Shown piece by piece: positions 17,154 through 24,824 of a stretch of DNA of 64,000 nt (its first letter is position 1; every line of letters begins with the position of its first letter). A program made the translations under genes and the position numbers. The DNA is from an uncultured Lachnospiraceae bacterium (lineage in GTDB: Bacteria > Bacillota > Clostridia > Lachnospirales > Lachnospiraceae). The stretch covers positions 125,851-189,850 of the forward strand of contig CADAOF010000001.1 in assembly GCA_902789555.1 (NCBI GenBank), read 5' to 3'. Under the pieces are notes generated by a model. It did no database searches. It worked only from the letters and a program-made list of their open reading frames with translations, and was not told the DNA's origin.

Positions 17154-17240
17154 CGGCATCGGGACAGAGTTAATGGTTTGTTTATGAAATATAAATAAAT
17201 AATTTAGAAATAAACGCTTGCAATTCTGTCCCGATTGCCG
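17154..17240. repeat. Imperfect inverted repeat around an AT-rich core
   Basis: The 18-base arm at 17154-17171 (CGGCATCGGGACAGAGTT) is nearly the complement of the 19-base arm at 17222-17240 (AATTCTGTCCCGATTGCCG). They flank a 50-base AT-rich core. The right arm fills the spacer of the tRNA-Lys promoter. It could be a long hairpin at the pullulanase 3' end or a small degenerate element. I see no second copy in the window. Confidence 0.5.
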
Positions 17241-17246
17241 TATAGT
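17218..17246 (+). promoter_or_regulatory. Promoter of tRNA-Lys
   Basis: TTGCAA (17218-17223), 17 bp, TATAGT (17241-17246), ending 14 bases before the mature tRNA. Confidence 0.75.
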
Positions 17247-17260
17247 AACTTTTGCTGTTC

Positions 17261-17333
17261 GGGCCATTAGCTCAGTTGGTAGAGCACCTGACTCTTAATC
17301 AGGGTGTCTGGGGTTCGAGCCCCCAATGGCCCA
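17261..17333 (+). tRNA. tRNA-Lys (anticodon CTT)
   Basis: The 73-nt cloverleaf has acceptor GGGCCAT/ATGGCCC, D arm GCTC...GAGC, anticodon loop ACTCTTAAT with CTT, and T arm GGGGTTCGAGCCCC. The discriminator base is A. CCA is not encoded. A small GCAC...GTGC hairpin follows the gene. Confidence 0.97.
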
Positions 17334-17377
17334 CTCGCAGCACTGCATATGCGGTGCTTTAACATATATACCGGTTA

Positions 17378-17418
17378 ACGAAAAACGCCGGAGCCCTGAG
17401 GCTCCGGCGTTTTTCGTT
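17378..17418. terminator. Bidirectional intrinsic terminator
   Basis: ACGAAAAACGCCGGAGCC pairs exactly with its complement across a 4-base loop, an 18-bp stem with A/T tracts on both ends. It serves both tRNA-Lys and the converging XRE regulator gene. Confidence 0.92.
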
Positions 17419-17433
17419 ATGTTCATTGGTCCT

Positions 17434-18081
17434 TTACAGTCGGCTGTTGTCGCGGTTGGGCTTCAGATGGTCGGGATTGTTCAGAAGGCACCACAGCGTT
17501 ATGATGATCTGTCCGGGGATCCCGAGAATGAAGATGAGCGGGAAGAATTTTCCGACAAAGGCGTGGATCGTCGCAACGATCGTAGCGAGGCAGGACCACA
17601 TCAGCACAGAGATGATGTAGAAATTCTTGCGTCCTCCGAACCAGACGGTATTCAGCACGAGCAGAACGATGCAGGAGACCGGTACGGCGTACAGAAAGCT
17701 GAGGGCGAACACCCATTTGTAGCCCCAGACTCCGACGAGGATCACGAAGACCAGCGAGGCGATCAGCCAGACAAGCAGGACGGACATGATCGTGATGAAG
17801 AAATAGTTCCGTACGGCCCTTCTCCTGCGTTCTTTCGGTGAGGAAGAATATCTGTCGTCATGTTCGGCGCTGATCAGGTAATCCAGGTCGACTTCGTAGA
17901 TCTCGGCGATCCGGATCAGAACTTCGAGGTCGGGAAGAGATTCTCCGCGTTCCCATTTGGAGACGGCTTTGTCGGAATAACTGAGAGCCTCAGCAAGCTG
18001 AAGCTGTGTCATCCCGTTTTTCATCCGCAGATCGGAAAGATTCCGCGCGACGATGCTTTTGACCGAACCGTTGATCTCCAT
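17434..18081 (-). CDS. XRE-family regulator with C-terminal membrane helices
   Basis: This 215-residue protein has an N-terminal helix-turn-helix (about residues 12-66: LRMKNGMTQLQLAEALSYSDKAVSKWERGESLPDLEVLIRIAEIYEVDLDYLI). About four hydrophobic segments follow a basic SSPKERRRRAVRNYF stretch. Such proteins are probably held at the membrane, where they may sense an envelope signal, but no ligand is known. The ATG at 18081 begins at the domain boundary and has GGAGGA about ten bases upstream. An in-frame ATG at 18147 is less likely. It is divergent from the first degV gene, whose promoter region contains two palindromes that could be its operators (inference). Confidence 0.8.
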   Translation of the reverse strand: MEINGSVKSIVARNLSDLRMKNGMTQLQLAEALSYSDKAVSKWERGESLPDLEVLIRIAEIYEVDLDYLISAEHDDRYSSSPKERRRRAVRNYFFITIMSVLLVWLIASLVFVILVGVWGYKWVFALSFLYAVPVSCIVLLVLNTVWFGGRKNFYIISVLMWSCLATIVATIHAFVGKFFPLIFILGIPGQIIITLWCLLNNPDHLKPNRDNSRL

Positions 18082-18150
18082 TGGGCATTTTTCCTCCGAC
18101 AGGCCGAGAATAGCATAAAAACGCCTAAAAATCAAACGGCATTTCACTTT

Positions 18151-18203
18151 CTCTACCGTGAGTAGAGGACACTACAGACTGTTTCCGCGCCGGCCGGCCG
18201 GCG
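18151..18203. promoter_or_regulatory. Two palindromes between the XRE regulator and degV promoters
   Basis: CTCTAC-n5-GTAGAG lies at 18151-18167. A perfect 16-bp palindrome CGCCGGCC-GGCCGGCG lies at 18188-18203, four bases before the degV -35. Either could bind a dimeric regulator. No operator has been established for this protein. Confidence 0.45.
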
Positions 18204-18207
18204 TAGA

Positions 18208-18235
18208 TTGCATTTCCGTCCGGAAAAGTTATACT
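18208..18235 (+). promoter_or_regulatory. Promoter of the first degV gene
   Basis: TTGCAT (18208-18213), 16 bp, TATACT (18230-18235). Confidence 0.65.
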
Positions 18236-18293
18236 GAAAAAGAAAGACAAGCCGTTCAGGCTCAAATTATTCAACTGAAAAAGGAGAACAGAT

Positions 18294-19160
18294 ATGGCTC
18301 CATATGTTTTATTTGCGGATTCTTCCTGCGATCTGCCTGAAAACCTGATGCACGAATGGGAGATCCATTATTCCTCCCTGTCGTTCATCTTCGACGATTC
18401 AGACAGAATCTACCGGAATTACGACATGCCCGCAAAGGAATTCTACGGCAGGATCCGCGCCGGACACAGCGCAAAGACGAGTGCAGTGAACAGCGCCGAT
18501 TTCGAAGAGGCGTTTTCCGTCGAACTGGAAAAAGGGAACGACATCCTGTATCTCGGTTTTTCCACCGGCCTCAGTGCGACTTATCAGGACGCCTGCGTCG
18601 CGGCAGACGAACTGAAGAAAAAATATCCGGAAAGAAAGATCCTTACCGTGGATACCCTGTCGGCTTCCGGCGGCTACGGCATGATCGTTTATCTGACAAG
18701 GAAGCAGAAACTTGCCGGCGCGACCATCGAAGAAGCAGCCCAGTATGCCGAGAACTTAAAACTTCATCAGTGCCACTGGTTTACCGTTGACGACCTTTCC
18801 TACCTGATCAAGGGCGGCCGCGTCGTTACTGCACTTGCTTCCGTCGGGAGCAAACTCAACATCAAACCGGTCATGCACATGGACAATGCGGGACACCTGA
18901 TCCCCGTCACCGTAGCGCGCGGCAGAAAGAACTCCCTGAAGGCGCTCGCTGCCCGTTACGGCAAGCTTGCGCAGGAAAAAGGAGCAGGTCCCGTCTACAT
19001 CAGCCACGGCGACTGCATGGTAGATGTTGAATTCCTCGCGAAAGTCCTGAAAGATGATTACAACGTCGATGTGGAACGCATCGTGGACGTCGGCCCGGTC
19101 ATCGGTTCGCACACCGGCCCCGGCGTCGTTGCCCTGTTCTTCATCGGCAGGGAAAGATGA
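18294..19160 (+). CDS. DegV family protein (fatty-acid-binding, FakB-like)
   Basis: This 288-residue DegV-fold protein opens PYVLFADSSCDLPENL. The ligand-pocket motifs SAKTSAVNSADFEEAF and LGFSTGLSATYQDA follow, then VDTLSASGGYGM, the DDLSYLIKGGRV stretch and a C-terminal HTGPGVVALFFIGRER. Known DegV proteins such as FakB bind a fatty acid and present it to the kinase FakA for phospholipid synthesis. No fakA is present in this window. A strong AAAAGGAGAA lies upstream. A second, divergent DegV protein follows with its own promoter. Confidence 0.9.
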   Translation: MAPYVLFADSSCDLPENLMHEWEIHYSSLSFIFDDSDRIYRNYDMPAKEFYGRIRAGHSAKTSAVNSADFEEAFSVELEKGNDILYLGFSTGLSATYQDACVAADELKKKYPERKILTVDTLSASGGYGMIVYLTRKQKLAGATIEEAAQYAENLKLHQCHWFTVDDLSYLIKGGRVVTALASVGSKLNIKPVMHMDNAGHLIPVTVARGRKNSLKALAARYGKLAQEKGAGPVYISHGDCMVDVEFLAKVLKDDYNVDVERIVDVGPVIGSHTGPGVVALFFIGRER

Positions 19161-19182
19161 CCTTTCATATTAAAAAGAGACC

Positions 19183-19211
19183 TTGCCTGCGGCAGCATTT
19201 ACGTGTATAAT
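19183..19211 (+). promoter_or_regulatory. Promoter of the second degV gene
   Basis: TTGCCT (19183-19188), 17 bp, TATAAT (19206-19211). It lies between the two degV genes, so they can be expressed independently. Confidence 0.75.
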
Positions 19212-19243
19212 GCACAAATACAAATAATTAACTGGGGGAACTT

Positions 19244-20092
19244 ATGTCCAGATTCATTATCAGCGCAGACACTACCATGGATCTTCCCATGGAAATGATC
19301 AAAAAACACGATATCCGTCCTGTGGCAAGCTACGTCAACCTCGGCGAAGAGGACCTTCCGGACTGGCCGGACCTTACGCAGAAAGATCTTTTTGACTATG
19401 TCGCGAAAAGCGGAGAACTTCCCAAGACTTCTGCTGCAAATCCTTTTGACTACGAAAACTTTTTCCGGAAGATCCGTGAGACGGACGACCGTCCGATCAT
19501 CCACATCTGCAAGACCTCCGGCGCTTCCAGCTGCTATGAAAATGCGAAGACAGCCGCAGAAGAGGTGGAAAACGTCTACTGTGTTGATTCCTGGGGCATC
19601 GGAAGCGGCACCGGACTTCTTGTCCTGAGAGCTGCACAAAGTGATATTGAAGATCCGGAAGCACTTGTTGAAGACCTTAACGAATACCGCACGCGCATAG
19701 AGTGCAGCTTCGTGATCGAGACGGTGGATTATCTCTTCAAGGGCGGCCGCTGCAGCGGTCTTGCCGCCATCGGTGCGAACATTCTGAAACTTCGTCCTGA
19801 GATCATCATGACCGAAGGGAAGATGCATGCCGGCCGCAAGTTACGCGGCAGATACGACAAGGTCCTCATGGACTTCACGGCCGAAAAGCTCGGTCAGCCG
19901 GAACAGTATGAACCGGACTATCTTTTCGTCAATCATACTCTGCAGGATCCGGAACTCCTGCAGAAACTGATGGATTACATCCGCGGCCTGAATTATTTCA
20001 AGGAAGTCATCGAAGTCCCTGCCTGTGCTGCCATCGCAACGCACTGCGGACCCGGAACCTTCGGCTTCCATCCCGTCAGAAAGAAAGCCTGA
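19244..20092 (+). CDS. DegV family protein (second, divergent copy)
   Basis: This 282-residue protein has the same fold as the gene before it: FIISADTTMDLPMEM, LPKTSAANPFDYENFF, HICKTSGASSCYENA, then VDSWGIGSGTGLLVL, VDYLFKGGRCSG and a HCGPGTFGFHPVRKKA C terminus. Overall identity to its neighbour is low by eye, so the two probably bind different fatty acids or other lipids (inference). It is preceded by GGGGGAA. Its stop codon lies inside a hairpin that separates it from the ABC transporter genes. Confidence 0.9.
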   Translation: MSRFIISADTTMDLPMEMIKKHDIRPVASYVNLGEEDLPDWPDLTQKDLFDYVAKSGELPKTSAANPFDYENFFRKIRETDDRPIIHICKTSGASSCYENAKTAAEEVENVYCVDSWGIGSGTGLLVLRAAQSDIEDPEALVEDLNEYRTRIECSFVIETVDYLFKGGRCSGLAAIGANILKLRPEIIMTEGKMHAGRKLRGRYDKVLMDFTAEKLGQPEQYEPDYLFVNHTLQDPELLQKLMDYIRGLNYFKEVIEVPACAAIATHCGPGTFGFHPVRKKA

Positions 20093-20128
20093 CCTGCCGC
20101 ACCGGGACCGGTAAAACGGCGTCAGGCT
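20086..20128 (+). other. Hairpin spanning the degV stop codon and the ABC leader
   Basis: AGCCTGAC (20086-20093) pairs perfectly with GTCAGGCT (20121-20128), with an inner GCCG/CGGC helix. No T run follows. The base of the stem lies three bases before the AGGAAA of the next gene, so it may tune translation or mRNA processing. Confidence 0.45.
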
Positions 20129-20137
20129 GCAGGAAAC

Positions 20138-20839
20138 ATGAGTTATATCAGTTTCGAAAACGTCCGAAAGGTCTATAAGAGCGGCGAAGTTGAGATCGAG
20201 GCGCTGCATGACGTGAGCTTTTCCATCGAAAAGGGAGAGCTCTGCGTTATCGTGGGACCGTCCGGCGCCGGCAAGACCACGCTGCTGAACATTCTGGGCG
20301 GCATGGATACGCTGACGGACGGACGCGTGCTTCTGGACGGCGAGAACATTTCCGCCCTTCCCGCAAGACGGCTCGTCGGCTACCGCAGGCAGGAGATCGG
20401 CTTTGTCTTCCAGTTCTACAACCTGATCGAGAACCTGACGGCTCTCGAAAATGTCCAGCTGGCAGCCCAAGTTTGCCGGGAACCGCTCGATCCTGCCGAG
20501 ACGCTGAAAAACGTAGGCCTCGGCGAACGCCTTTCGAACTTTCCTTCGCAGCTTTCCGGCGGCGAGCAGCAGCGCGTTGCCATTGCGCGTGCCCTGGCCA
20601 AGAACCCCAAGCTCCTGCTCTGTGACGAGCCGACAGGAGCACTTGACTATGAGACCGGCAAGGCCATCCTGAAGCTTCTGTCCGATACCGGCAGAAAAAC
20701 CGGGATGACCGTCATTATCATTACCCATAACAGCGCGCTTACGGCCATGGCCGACCGCGTTGTCCATATCAAGAACGGTACGGTGAGCGGCATGGAAATC
20801 AATCCGCAGCCTGTCCCGATCGAGGAGATCGAATGGTAA
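20138..20839 (+). CDS. ABC transporter ATP-binding protein (MacB/LolD type)
   Basis: This 233-residue ATPase has Walker [10 protein letters not shown] (40-48), Q-loop [17 protein letters not shown], signature [15 protein letters not shown] and Walker [13 protein letters not shown], followed by the H-loop ITHN. The Q-loop and GALD pattern is typical of ATPases that drive FtsX/MacB-like permeases. These use the force of ATP hydrolysis outside the cell rather than carrying a solute through the membrane. It shares the 7-base overlap ATGGTAA with the permease gene, which points to coupled translation and a single complex. Confidence 0.93.
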   Translation: MSYISFENVRKVYKSGEVEIEALHDVSFSIEKGELCVIVGPSGAGKTTLLNILGGMDTLTDGRVLLDGENISALPARRLVGYRRQEIGFVFQFYNLIENLTALENVQLAAQVCREPLDPAETLKNVGLGERLSNFPSQLSGGEQQRVAIARALAKNPKLLLCDEPTGALDYETGKAILKLLSDTGRKTGMTVIIITHNSALTAMADRVVHIKNGTVSGMEINPQPVPIEEIEW

Positions 20840-23800
20840 GAACGGCGATCCGAAAAAATAACATCCGGGAGATCTTCAGGTCTCCCGGTCGTTATTTTGC
20901 GATCCTCGGCATCATTCTGCTCGGTGCAGGCTTCTTTACCGGCCTCAGGGTGACGCGCGATGCGATCGTGAAGACTGCGGACACCTATTTTGACAGGACG
21001 GCGTTCTACGATTATCAGATCATTTCCACCCTCGGCTACACCGAGAGAGAAGTCGAAGCGATCCGGGCTCTCGGCATTGCCGAAGCCGTCGAAGGGACGT
21101 TCACGAAAGACCTTCTCGTAGCACTTACCGAAGAAGATGCCGCCGTTCATTTCATGAGCCTTCCCAAAGAAGTGAACAAGGTCGACCTTGCAGAAGGACG
21201 TCTGCCCGAAAGAAGCGGAGAGATCCTGATCGACCGCTATATGTCGGGCGGCTTTGCCCTGGGCGACGAGATCGCTCTTTCCAACCAGAACACGCCCGAG
21301 GACCTTGAAAGCCTTACTGTTAACAGTTTCACTGTCGTAGGCATGGTCAATTCACCGCTTTTTCTGAACTACGAACGCGGCTCCACATCCATCGGCAGCG
21401 GCAGTATCTCTTTCTTTGCCTACATCCTTCCGGAAGACTTTGCCGGCGACACCTATACTTCGATCTATCTGCGCCTGGGCGATCTGGGCTTTCTTTACTC
21501 CGAGGAATATGAGAATGCCGCCGATGCCGCCGAGGAAAGTGTCCGGAAAGCCGCTGAGGAACAGGCACTTGAACGCTATGTCCGCCTGACGGATGAAAGC
21601 ACTGCAGCGCTCCGAAAAGGTGAATGGGAATATTATTTCGGAAAAAACAAATATGAATATGAAAAGGAAAACGCGAAAAAGGAATTTGCCGACGCCGAAG
21701 AACAATTAGGAAATGCACAAGCCGAGCTCATGAACGGCCGCCTGCAGATCGCCGCGGGAAAGAAGGAACTGGAAGACGGAAGAGCCAAGGCAGAGGAAGA
21801 GTTTGCCAAAGCCGAAAAAACGCTGAACGACGCGCTGAATCAGCTCAGAGAAGGCGAATCCTCCTACGCACAGGGGCTTGCTTCGTACCAGGCAGGGCAG
21901 GCGGAATATGCCGCCGGCCTTACCCGCTACAACGATTCCGTTTCCCAGTACTCCGACGTTTTCGATCTTCTTGAGGTTTACAACAACTTCCAGATGGAGT
22001 CGAATGACGTGCAGACCTCGCTGACGGCACTGATGTCTGAGATGACAAGCATCGGGGTATCGGAAGACATGACGCTGGATGAGCAGCTGGCCGCCGTTGA
22101 TGCGTACTGGAATGCTAACGAGGATGATATCCTGGATCAGATGGAGACGCTGGCTGACAGCGCCGATGCCCTTGCCGACGCACTTCAGGTCTATACGGGC
22201 AATACGCAGGAACTGAAGGATTTCCGCAGCCGCATTGCCGCCATCCGGGACTTGGTCAAGAACAAGGACAAAATCGACGATTCCGTAGCGAAAATCAGAA
22301 GCCTGATCACAGCGGTGCGGGATCTTTATTCCGGCGCCGCCGAGCTGATGACTTCCCTGGCCTCCCGTGCGCAGGGCGCTCAGGCAGAACTGGCAAAAGC
22401 CGCTGCACAGCTGGCACAGGCCAAGAAACAGCTTGACACGGCGAAAAAACAGGTCGATGCCGCCAGGATCAAACTTGATAACGGCTGGCAGGAATATTTC
22501 GACGGTACGGCCGAACTGGACAGGCAGCGGGCGGAAGCCGATAAGCAGTTCGCGGATGCGGAAGCGGAGCTGGCTGATGCAGTCCTGCAGCTGGAAGACG
22601 GGATGGCGGAATATGAGGACGGCGTCATTAAGCTTGAAGAAGGAAAGGCAGAGGCGGCTGAAAAGTTTGCCGAAGGCCTTTCGGAGCTGGAAGAGGCCCG
22701 TACGAAGCTTGATGACGGCTGGGAACAGCTTCACGACCTGAAAGAACCGACAGTCTACACGCTCGGGCGCTGGGCAAATATCGGCTACTCCTGCCTGAAC
22801 AACGATTCGATGATCGTCAGCAACGTCGCGAAGGTCTTTCCCTTTTTCTTCTTCCTTGTCGCAGCACTTATCTGCATCACGACGATGACGCGGATGGTGG
22901 AAGAGCAGCGCGGCCAGCTGGGCGTTCTCGAAGCGCTCGGCTATTCCCGCGGCACGGTCATGAGCAAGTATCTTTTCTACGCGGGTTCCGCGTCGCTTCT
23001 CGGCTGCGGCATCGGGATCCCTTCCCTTTCCTGGCTGTTCCCGCAGCTGATCTGGCAGGCCTACCGGATCATGTACAATTTCTCGCACCGCCTTGAATAT
23101 GTCATGGACTGGAAACTTGCGATCATCACGACAGCAGGATATGTTGCTGCCATCATGCTCGTGACGGGACTGACGCTTGCAGGACTTCTCAGACAGGTCC
23201 CCGCAGCGCTCATGCGGCCGAAGGCGCCGAAACTCGGCAAGCGTGTCCTCCTGGAACGCATTCCGCTGATCTGGAACCGCCTCAGTTTCATGTGGAAGGT
23301 TACCCTGCGCAACATATTCCGATACCGCAGCCGCGTCCTCATGATGCTTCTGGGCGTTGCCGGCTGCACCGCGTTAATGATCACCGGTTATGGGATCCGC
23401 GATTCCATTTCGGATGTCGTCACCTATCAGTATTCTGAAGTGACGCTTTACGAGTATGAAGTTACTTTCTCGGAAGAACCCGATGCGGACGCCAAAAATG
23501 AGTTTGCCCGTACGGCTGCGCGTTATTCCGGCGATTCACTGTTTGTCGGCAGTTTCAATGCCGCAGCGCGCAAAGAGAAAACGGACATGGACGTAACGCT
23601 GATCACTTCGGACAGCGCGGAAGCATTTTCAGATTATATCGCCCTTCACAGAGGCGGAGTGGAAGTAGCGTATCCCGGCCGCGGTGAGGCAGTGATCAAC
23701 AATGCCGCAGCGGATGACCTGAAGGTGAAGGCCGGAGATCCCGTCACGCTCGTTCTGGACGGCCGGGAGTATCAGCTGACGGTCAGCGGCATCTTTGACA

Positions 23801-24402
23801 ACTACATTTACAATTATCTGTTGATTTCGGATGAAACCTATGAAGATCTGACCGGAAACCGGCCGGAGCACAAGACAGCATTCGTTCTGCACCGGGACGG
23901 GGCAGCCGATGCGACGGCAAGGCTCCTGAACTTCGAAGGCGTGCTGAACGTGACGGCAGGAAGCGTCATGAAAGACCGTATCGGCGGCATCATGGACAAC
24001 CTGATCTATATCGTTCTCCTGACGATCGTCTGCGCGGCTGCGTTAGCCTTCATCGTGATCTACAACTTGATCAATATCAATATCAACGAAAGGCTGAGGG
24101 AGATCGCCACGGTCAAGGTCCTCGGCTTTTACCGGGGAGAGGCGGCTGTCTACGTTCTGCGGGAGAATCTGCTTCTGACGCTGCTCGGCGCCATTGCCGG
24201 TATTCCACTCGGCATATTGCTGAACCGTTTTGTCATGGGCTCCATCCAGGTCGACCTGGTATCCTTCATTCCGCGGGTCAAGTTCCCGAGCTTTGTCTGG
24301 TCCGTCTTCTTTACGCTGCTGTTCTCGTTCCTGGTGTATCTGATCATGATGCGCCGGCTTGAGAAGATCGACATGGCTTCAGCACTAAAAGCGGCAGAAT
24401 AA
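20833..24402 (+). CDS. FtsX/MacB-type ABC permease with long extracellular coiled coil
   Basis: This 1189-residue protein has an N-terminal membrane helix (about 15-37) and an extracellular MacB-like domain. A long heptad-rich section (about 270-650) follows with repeats such as KKELEDGRAKAEEEFAKAEK, ASYQAGQAEYAAGL and AQLAQAKKQLDTAKKQVDAA. Then comes an FtsX module with three helices (about 662-785), a second MacB-like extracellular domain, and a last module of four helices (from 833, 1057-1079, 1112-1134, 1153-1172). Two FtsX modules in one chain fit a single-subunit permease working with the ATPase. The coiled coil is split by a less regular segment (about 380-500). Substrate is unknown; surface lipid or peptide handling, or force transfer to a wall enzyme, are both possible. 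Confidence 0.88.
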   Translation: MVRTAIRKNNIREIFRSPGRYFAILGIILLGAGFFTGLRVTRDAIVKTADTYFDRTAFYDYQIISTLGYTEREVEAIRALGIAEAVEGTFTKDLLVALTEEDAAVHFMSLPKEVNKVDLAEGRLPERSGEILIDRYMSGGFALGDEIALSNQNTPEDLESLTVNSFTVVGMVNSPLFLNYERGSTSIGSGSISFFAYILPEDFAGDTYTSIYLRLGDLGFLYSEEYENAADAAEESVRKAAEEQALERYVRLTDESTAALRKGEWEYYFGKNKYEYEKENAKKEFADAEEQLGNAQAELMNGRLQIAAGKKELEDGRAKAEEEFAKAEKTLNDALNQLREGESSYAQGLASYQAGQAEYAAGLTRYNDSVSQYSDVFDLLEVYNNFQMESNDVQTSLTALMSEMTSIGVSEDMTLDEQLAAVDAYWNANEDDILDQMETLADSADALADALQVYTGNTQELKDFRSRIAAIRDLVKNKDKIDDSVAKIRSLITAVRDLYSGAAELMTSLASRAQGAQAELAKAAAQLAQAKKQLDTAKKQVDAARIKLDNGWQEYFDGTAELDRQRAEADKQFADAEAELADAVLQLEDGMAEYEDGVIKLEEGKAEAAEKFAEGLSELEEARTKLDDGWEQLHDLKEPTVYTLGRWANIGYSCLNNDSMIVSNVAKVFPFFFFLVAALICITTMTRMVEEQRGQLGVLEALGYSRGTVMSKYLFYAGSASLLGCGIGIPSLSWLFPQLIWQAYRIMYNFSHRLEYVMDWKLAIITTAGYVAAIMLVTGLTLAGLLRQVPAALMRPKAPKLGKRVLLERIPLIWNRLSFMWKVTLRNIFRYRSRVLMMLLGVAGCTALMITGYGIRDSISDVVTYQYSEVTLYEYEVTFSEEPDADAKNEFARTAARYSGDSLFVGSFNAAARKEKTDMDVTLITSDSAEAFSDYIALHRGGVEVAYPGRGEAVINNAAADDLKVKAGDPVTLVLDGREYQLTVSGIFDNYIYNYLLISDETYEDLTGNRPEHKTAFVLHRDGAADATARLLNFEGVLNVTAGSVMKDRIGGIMDNLIYIVLLTIVCAAALAFIVIYNLINININERLREIATVKVLGFYRGEAAVYVLRENLLLTLLGAIAGIPLGILLNRFVMGSIQVDLVSFIPRVKFPSFVWSVFFTLLFSFLVYLIMMRRLEKIDMASALKAAE

Positions 24403-24425
24403 AAAACAGCAGGCACTGCCTGCTG
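24396..24425 (-). terminator. Minus-strand terminator overlapping the permease stop codon
   Basis: CAGCAGG and CCTGCTG form a 7-bp stem with a 5-base loop. Only on the minus strand is it followed by a U run (from the plus-strand AAAAAA after the stop codon). It would back up termination of the tRNA-Met transcript. Confidence 0.6.
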
Positions 24426-24454
24426 CCGCAAAACCGTCATCTATAGATAAACGA

Positions 24455-24493
24455 AAAGATCCGGAGGACATCTTTTTGTCTCTCCGGATCTTT
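24455..24493. terminator. Bidirectional terminator between permease and tRNA-Met
   Basis: AAAGATCCGGAG pairs perfectly with CTCCGGATCTTT over a 15-base loop. On the minus strand it begins eight bases after the tRNA-Met gene and is followed by CTTTT. Confidence 0.75.
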
Positions 24494-24500
24494 ACTGTAG

Positions 24501-24574
24501 TAGCGAGAGGGGGACTCGAACCCTCGACACTGCGGGTATGAACCGCATGCTCTAGCCAGCTGAGCTACCTCGCC
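24501..24574 (-). tRNA. tRNA-Met (anticodon CAT, elongator type)
   Basis: The 74-nt cloverleaf has acceptor GGCGAGG/TCTCGCT, D arm GCTC...GAGC, anticodon stem TGCGG/CCGCA around TTCATAC, and a T arm with loop TTCGAGT. The G1-U72 pair also occurs in Bacillus-type elongator tRNA-Met. The T stem GAGGG/CCCCC has one A-C mismatch. Discriminator A, no encoded CCA. Initiator tRNA is less likely because the anticodon stem lacks the three consecutive G-C pairs. Confidence 0.92.
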
Positions 24575-24590
24575 ACGGGACGCAAGGCAT

Positions 24591-24620
24591 AATATACAAC
24601 GGGTGTGCGCAGTTTGTCAA
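24591..24620 (-). promoter_or_regulatory. Promoter of tRNA-Met
   Basis: On the minus strand TTGACA (24615-24620), 18 bp, TATATT (24591-24596). It is divergent from the tRNA-Thr promoter. Confidence 0.75.
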
Positions 24621-24661
24621 GCAAAAAAACATCTTTTTTCGGAAAACCCTGCAAAAATCAT

Positions 24662-24690
24662 TTGACAAAGCGAAAAAACTATACTATTAT
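24662..24690 (+). promoter_or_regulatory. Promoter of tRNA-Thr and probably alaS
   Basis: TTGACA (24662-24667), 17 bp, TATTAT (24685-24690). I see no other promoter before alaS. Confidence 0.75.
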
Positions 24691-24710
24691 TACACAGTCG
24701 CGAGCGACAA

Positions 24711-24783
<73 letters not shown>

Positions 24784-24824
24784 TTTTTTCTATCATTTTT
24801 CCGGTTTTGCAAAGGAGAAAGATC

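Noticed and set aside
24501-24574. tRNA-Met as a pseudogene because of the A-C mismatch in the T stem and G1-U72
   Set aside because: G1-U72 also occurs in elongator tRNA-Met of Bacillus, and one T-stem mismatch is tolerated. It has a promoter and a terminator.
24784-24824. T-box riboswitch before alaS
   Set aside because: Only 41 bases separate tRNA-Thr and alaS, too short for a T-box, and no T-box sequence or anti-terminator is visible.
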